Assembly (NCBI GenBank): GCA_050742535.1
Contig: JBOGIQ010000160.1
Location: 1-12,744 of the forward strand
Direction of reading: 5' to 3'
DNA from: Gp6-AA40 sp050742535
GTDB lineage: Bacteria; Acidobacteriota; Vicinamibacteria; Vicinamibacterales; UBA2999
DNA: 12,744 nt
Each line of letters begins with the position of its first letter. The stretch's first letter is position 1. Shown in pieces: positions 11,530-12,744 of the stretch. The notes beneath the pieces were generated by a model. That model ran no database searches. It was not told the origin of the DNA and saw nothing but the letters and a program-made list of their open reading frames with translations. The translations under genes and the position numbers were made by a program.

Positions 11530-12714
11530 GTGTGGCAAGCTTGGACGCGATCGTCCGCATTGCCTGTCCGACACCTGACCGCCGCCGCGCTCGTCGCGAC
11601 AGTCGTCGCTGCCGTCTACGGCTCGATCGCCACGGGCCTGTTCGCACGGTCTGATGATTTCCGGTCACACCTGACCGTGGCGCTGCACCTGTACGAGACG
11701 GCCCGTCCGATAGCGCCGCACTTCCTGTTCCACGGGATAACAGCGGTCGTCTACGCCGCCTTGCCGGGTCCGTCCATTTTCGTTGCCGGCGCGCTGGTCA
11801 TCGTCGCGGCGTATTGCCTCATGGGGGGTGTGACGTATGGCGTCTATTGGCGGGCGTTTCGCCATTCGCGACTCGCGGCACCCTGGATGATCGCCGTCGT
11901 CAGCGTCGCCACGCTGATGGCCCAGCCGATCACGACGACGCAGGCGTACACGATCGGCTACCTGTGGCCCGAGCCGTATCACAGCCCGACATTCACGATG
12001 CTCAAGCCGTTCACGCTTGCCGGCTTCGCCGCAACAGCCTGGTTTCTCTCGCATCGTGAGGCGGCCGGCGCCGGCCGCGGAGTGCTCTTCGCCCTGATCA
12101 CGCTTGCCGGCGCACTGACCAAGCCGAGCTTCGCGATCTGCGTACTTCCGTCGGCCGCGCTGATGATGGCCTGGCGCTTCTGGCAGCGGCTGCCACTCTC
12201 GACGTGGGCGCTCATCGGTGGGTTGTATGCACCTGCGGGTGCTGTCCTGGCGTGGCAGTTCCTCGCCGCCTTTTCAGGAGCCGGCGGCGACGAGATGTAT
12301 CAGGACTCGGTGTCGTGGGCGCCGTTGAAGTTCATGAGTCACTGGGCGACGGGCCTGCCGGTGAAGTTCGCCGCGAGCACGCTGTTTCCGCTGACCGTGG
12401 CGGCGTTGTACTGGCCGATCGCGCGGCGCGACACCCTGCTGCAGCTTGCGTGGCTGTGTTTTGGCTTCGGCACGTTGTACAGCTACGCCGTCGTCGAAAC
12501 CGACCACTGGGCTGCCGGGAATTTCGTCTGGTCCGGGTACATCACGCTGTTTACCTTGTTCGTGGCGACGACGATCTTCTGGCAGCGGCAGGCGGCGTTG
12601 TCTGACGGGAGATGGCCGCTCATGCGCGCCCGCGTCTCGGGCGCGGTGCTCGCGCTGCACGTTCTCTCGGGCGTCCGGTTGGCGTGGCTGTATCTGCGGG
12701 AATACGCCTTATGA
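11530..12714 (+). CDS. Polytopic membrane protein, possibly GT-C-type
   Basis: A 394-aa integral membrane protein with roughly ten hydrophobic helices (e.g. LTAAALVATVVAAVYGSIATGLF, GALVIVAAYCLMGGVTYGVYW, WMIAVVSVATLMAQP, GVLFALITLAGALTKPSFAICVLP, STWALIGGLYAPAGAVLAWQFLAAF, ALLYW-type helices, LLQLAWLCFGFGTLYSYAV, YITLFTLFVATTIFW). After the first helix comes SDDFRSH, an acidic pair in the first extracytoplasmic loop as in GT-C glycosyltransferases and polysaccharide-assembly proteins, and LTKPSF is common in such proteins; the enzyme call is tentative. The GTG at 11530 is taken as the start because it lies just before the first helix and just after the Fn3 gene stop; TTG at 11560 is an alternative. 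The reading frame is open further upstream but only inside the Fn3 gene. A tRNA gene begins nine bases after its TGA. Confidence 0.75.
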   Translation: MWQAWTRSSALPVRHLTAAALVATVVAAVYGSIATGLFARSDDFRSHLTVALHLYETARPIAPHFLFHGITAVVYAALPGPSIFVAGALVIVAAYCLMGGVTYGVYWRAFRHSRLAAPWMIAVVSVATLMAQPITTTQAYTIGYLWPEPYHSPTFTMLKPFTLAGFAATAWFLSHREAAGAGRGVLFALITLAGALTKPSFAICVLPSAALMMAWRFWQRLPLSTWALIGGLYAPAGAVLAWQFLAAFSGAGGDEMYQDSVSWAPLKFMSHWATGLPVKFAASTLFPLTVAALYWPIARRDTLLQLAWLCFGFGTLYSYAVVETDHWAAGNFVWSGYITLFTLFVATTIFWQRQAALSDGRWPLMRARVSGAVLALHVLSGVRLAWLYLREYAL

Positions 12715-12723
12715 TCGAGGAGC

Positions 12724-12744
12724 GGGCCCCTAGCTCAGTGGTAG
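12724..12744 (+). tRNA. tRNA gene, 5' part, cut by window end
   Basis: The last 21 bases read GGGCCCC-TA-GCTC-AGTGGTA-G. This fits a tRNA: 7-nt acceptor strand, T8, A9, D-stem GCTC (positions 10-13), A14, and a D-loop with G18, G19 and A21. The anticodon lies outside the window, so the amino acid is unknown. The first base is set by counting seven back from T8. It starts nine bases after the stop of the membrane protein gene on the same strand. Confidence 0.85.

Overview
The window is high-GC bacterial DNA, densely and conservatively coding, with 15 protein genes and the first 21 nt of a tRNA gene at the right edge. The gene style points to a soil-type Acidobacteriota, probably Vicinamibacteria-like: many small secreted proteins of unknown function, a kinase with TPRs on one chain, a PilZ protein, and a dispersed GTCCGCC-TGAA-GGCGGAC palindrome that I associate with that group. 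This assignment is inference; no rRNA or marker gene is present. No phage, transposase, CRISPR array, toxin-antitoxin or defence gene is visible. No gap between genes reaches 300 bases; the largest is 220 bp at 10390-10609.

Layout. 23-1226 (minus): a two-gene operon of a four-helix membrane protein resembling hydroxylaminobenzene mutase followed by a ModA-like periplasmic binding protein. 1422-4002 (plus): a small conserved-looking protein, an SGNH/GDSL esterase-type lipoprotein, the transcript-cleavage factor GreB, and a receiver-like/PilZ protein. 4041-4934 (minus): a secreted protein resembling the DUF8021 family. 5134-5715 (plus): a secreted protein of unknown function, preceded by a 9-bp tandem repeat. 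5712-8082 (minus): a tail-anchored mini-protein with an L7/L12-C-terminal-like domain, then a transmembrane Ser/Thr kinase with periplasmic TPRs. 8098-8969 (plus): a 67-aa basic protein and a secreted protein of unknown function. 9046-10389 (plus): a YfcC-family transporter. 10610-12714 (plus): a secreted Fn3/Ig-like protein and a polytopic membrane protein that may be a GT-C-type glycosyltransferase. 12724 to the edge: tRNA 5' half.

Working together. The genes do not form one pathway. The local units supported by spacing are the mutase-like/ModA-like pair (13 bp gap), the L7/L12-like/kinase pair (58 bp gap containing a long hairpin), and the Fn3/membrane-protein pair (29 bp gap). Signalling is represented by the kinase and by a probable c-di-GMP receptor whose receiver domain lacks the phosphorylatable aspartate. 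I do not see a convincing new defence or mobile system. The points most worth a second look are the DUF8021-like protein in a bacterium, the degenerate receiver-PilZ fusion, the L7/L12-like tail-anchored protein beside the kinase, and two strong intergenic inverted repeats around 8366-8383 and 8982-9026.
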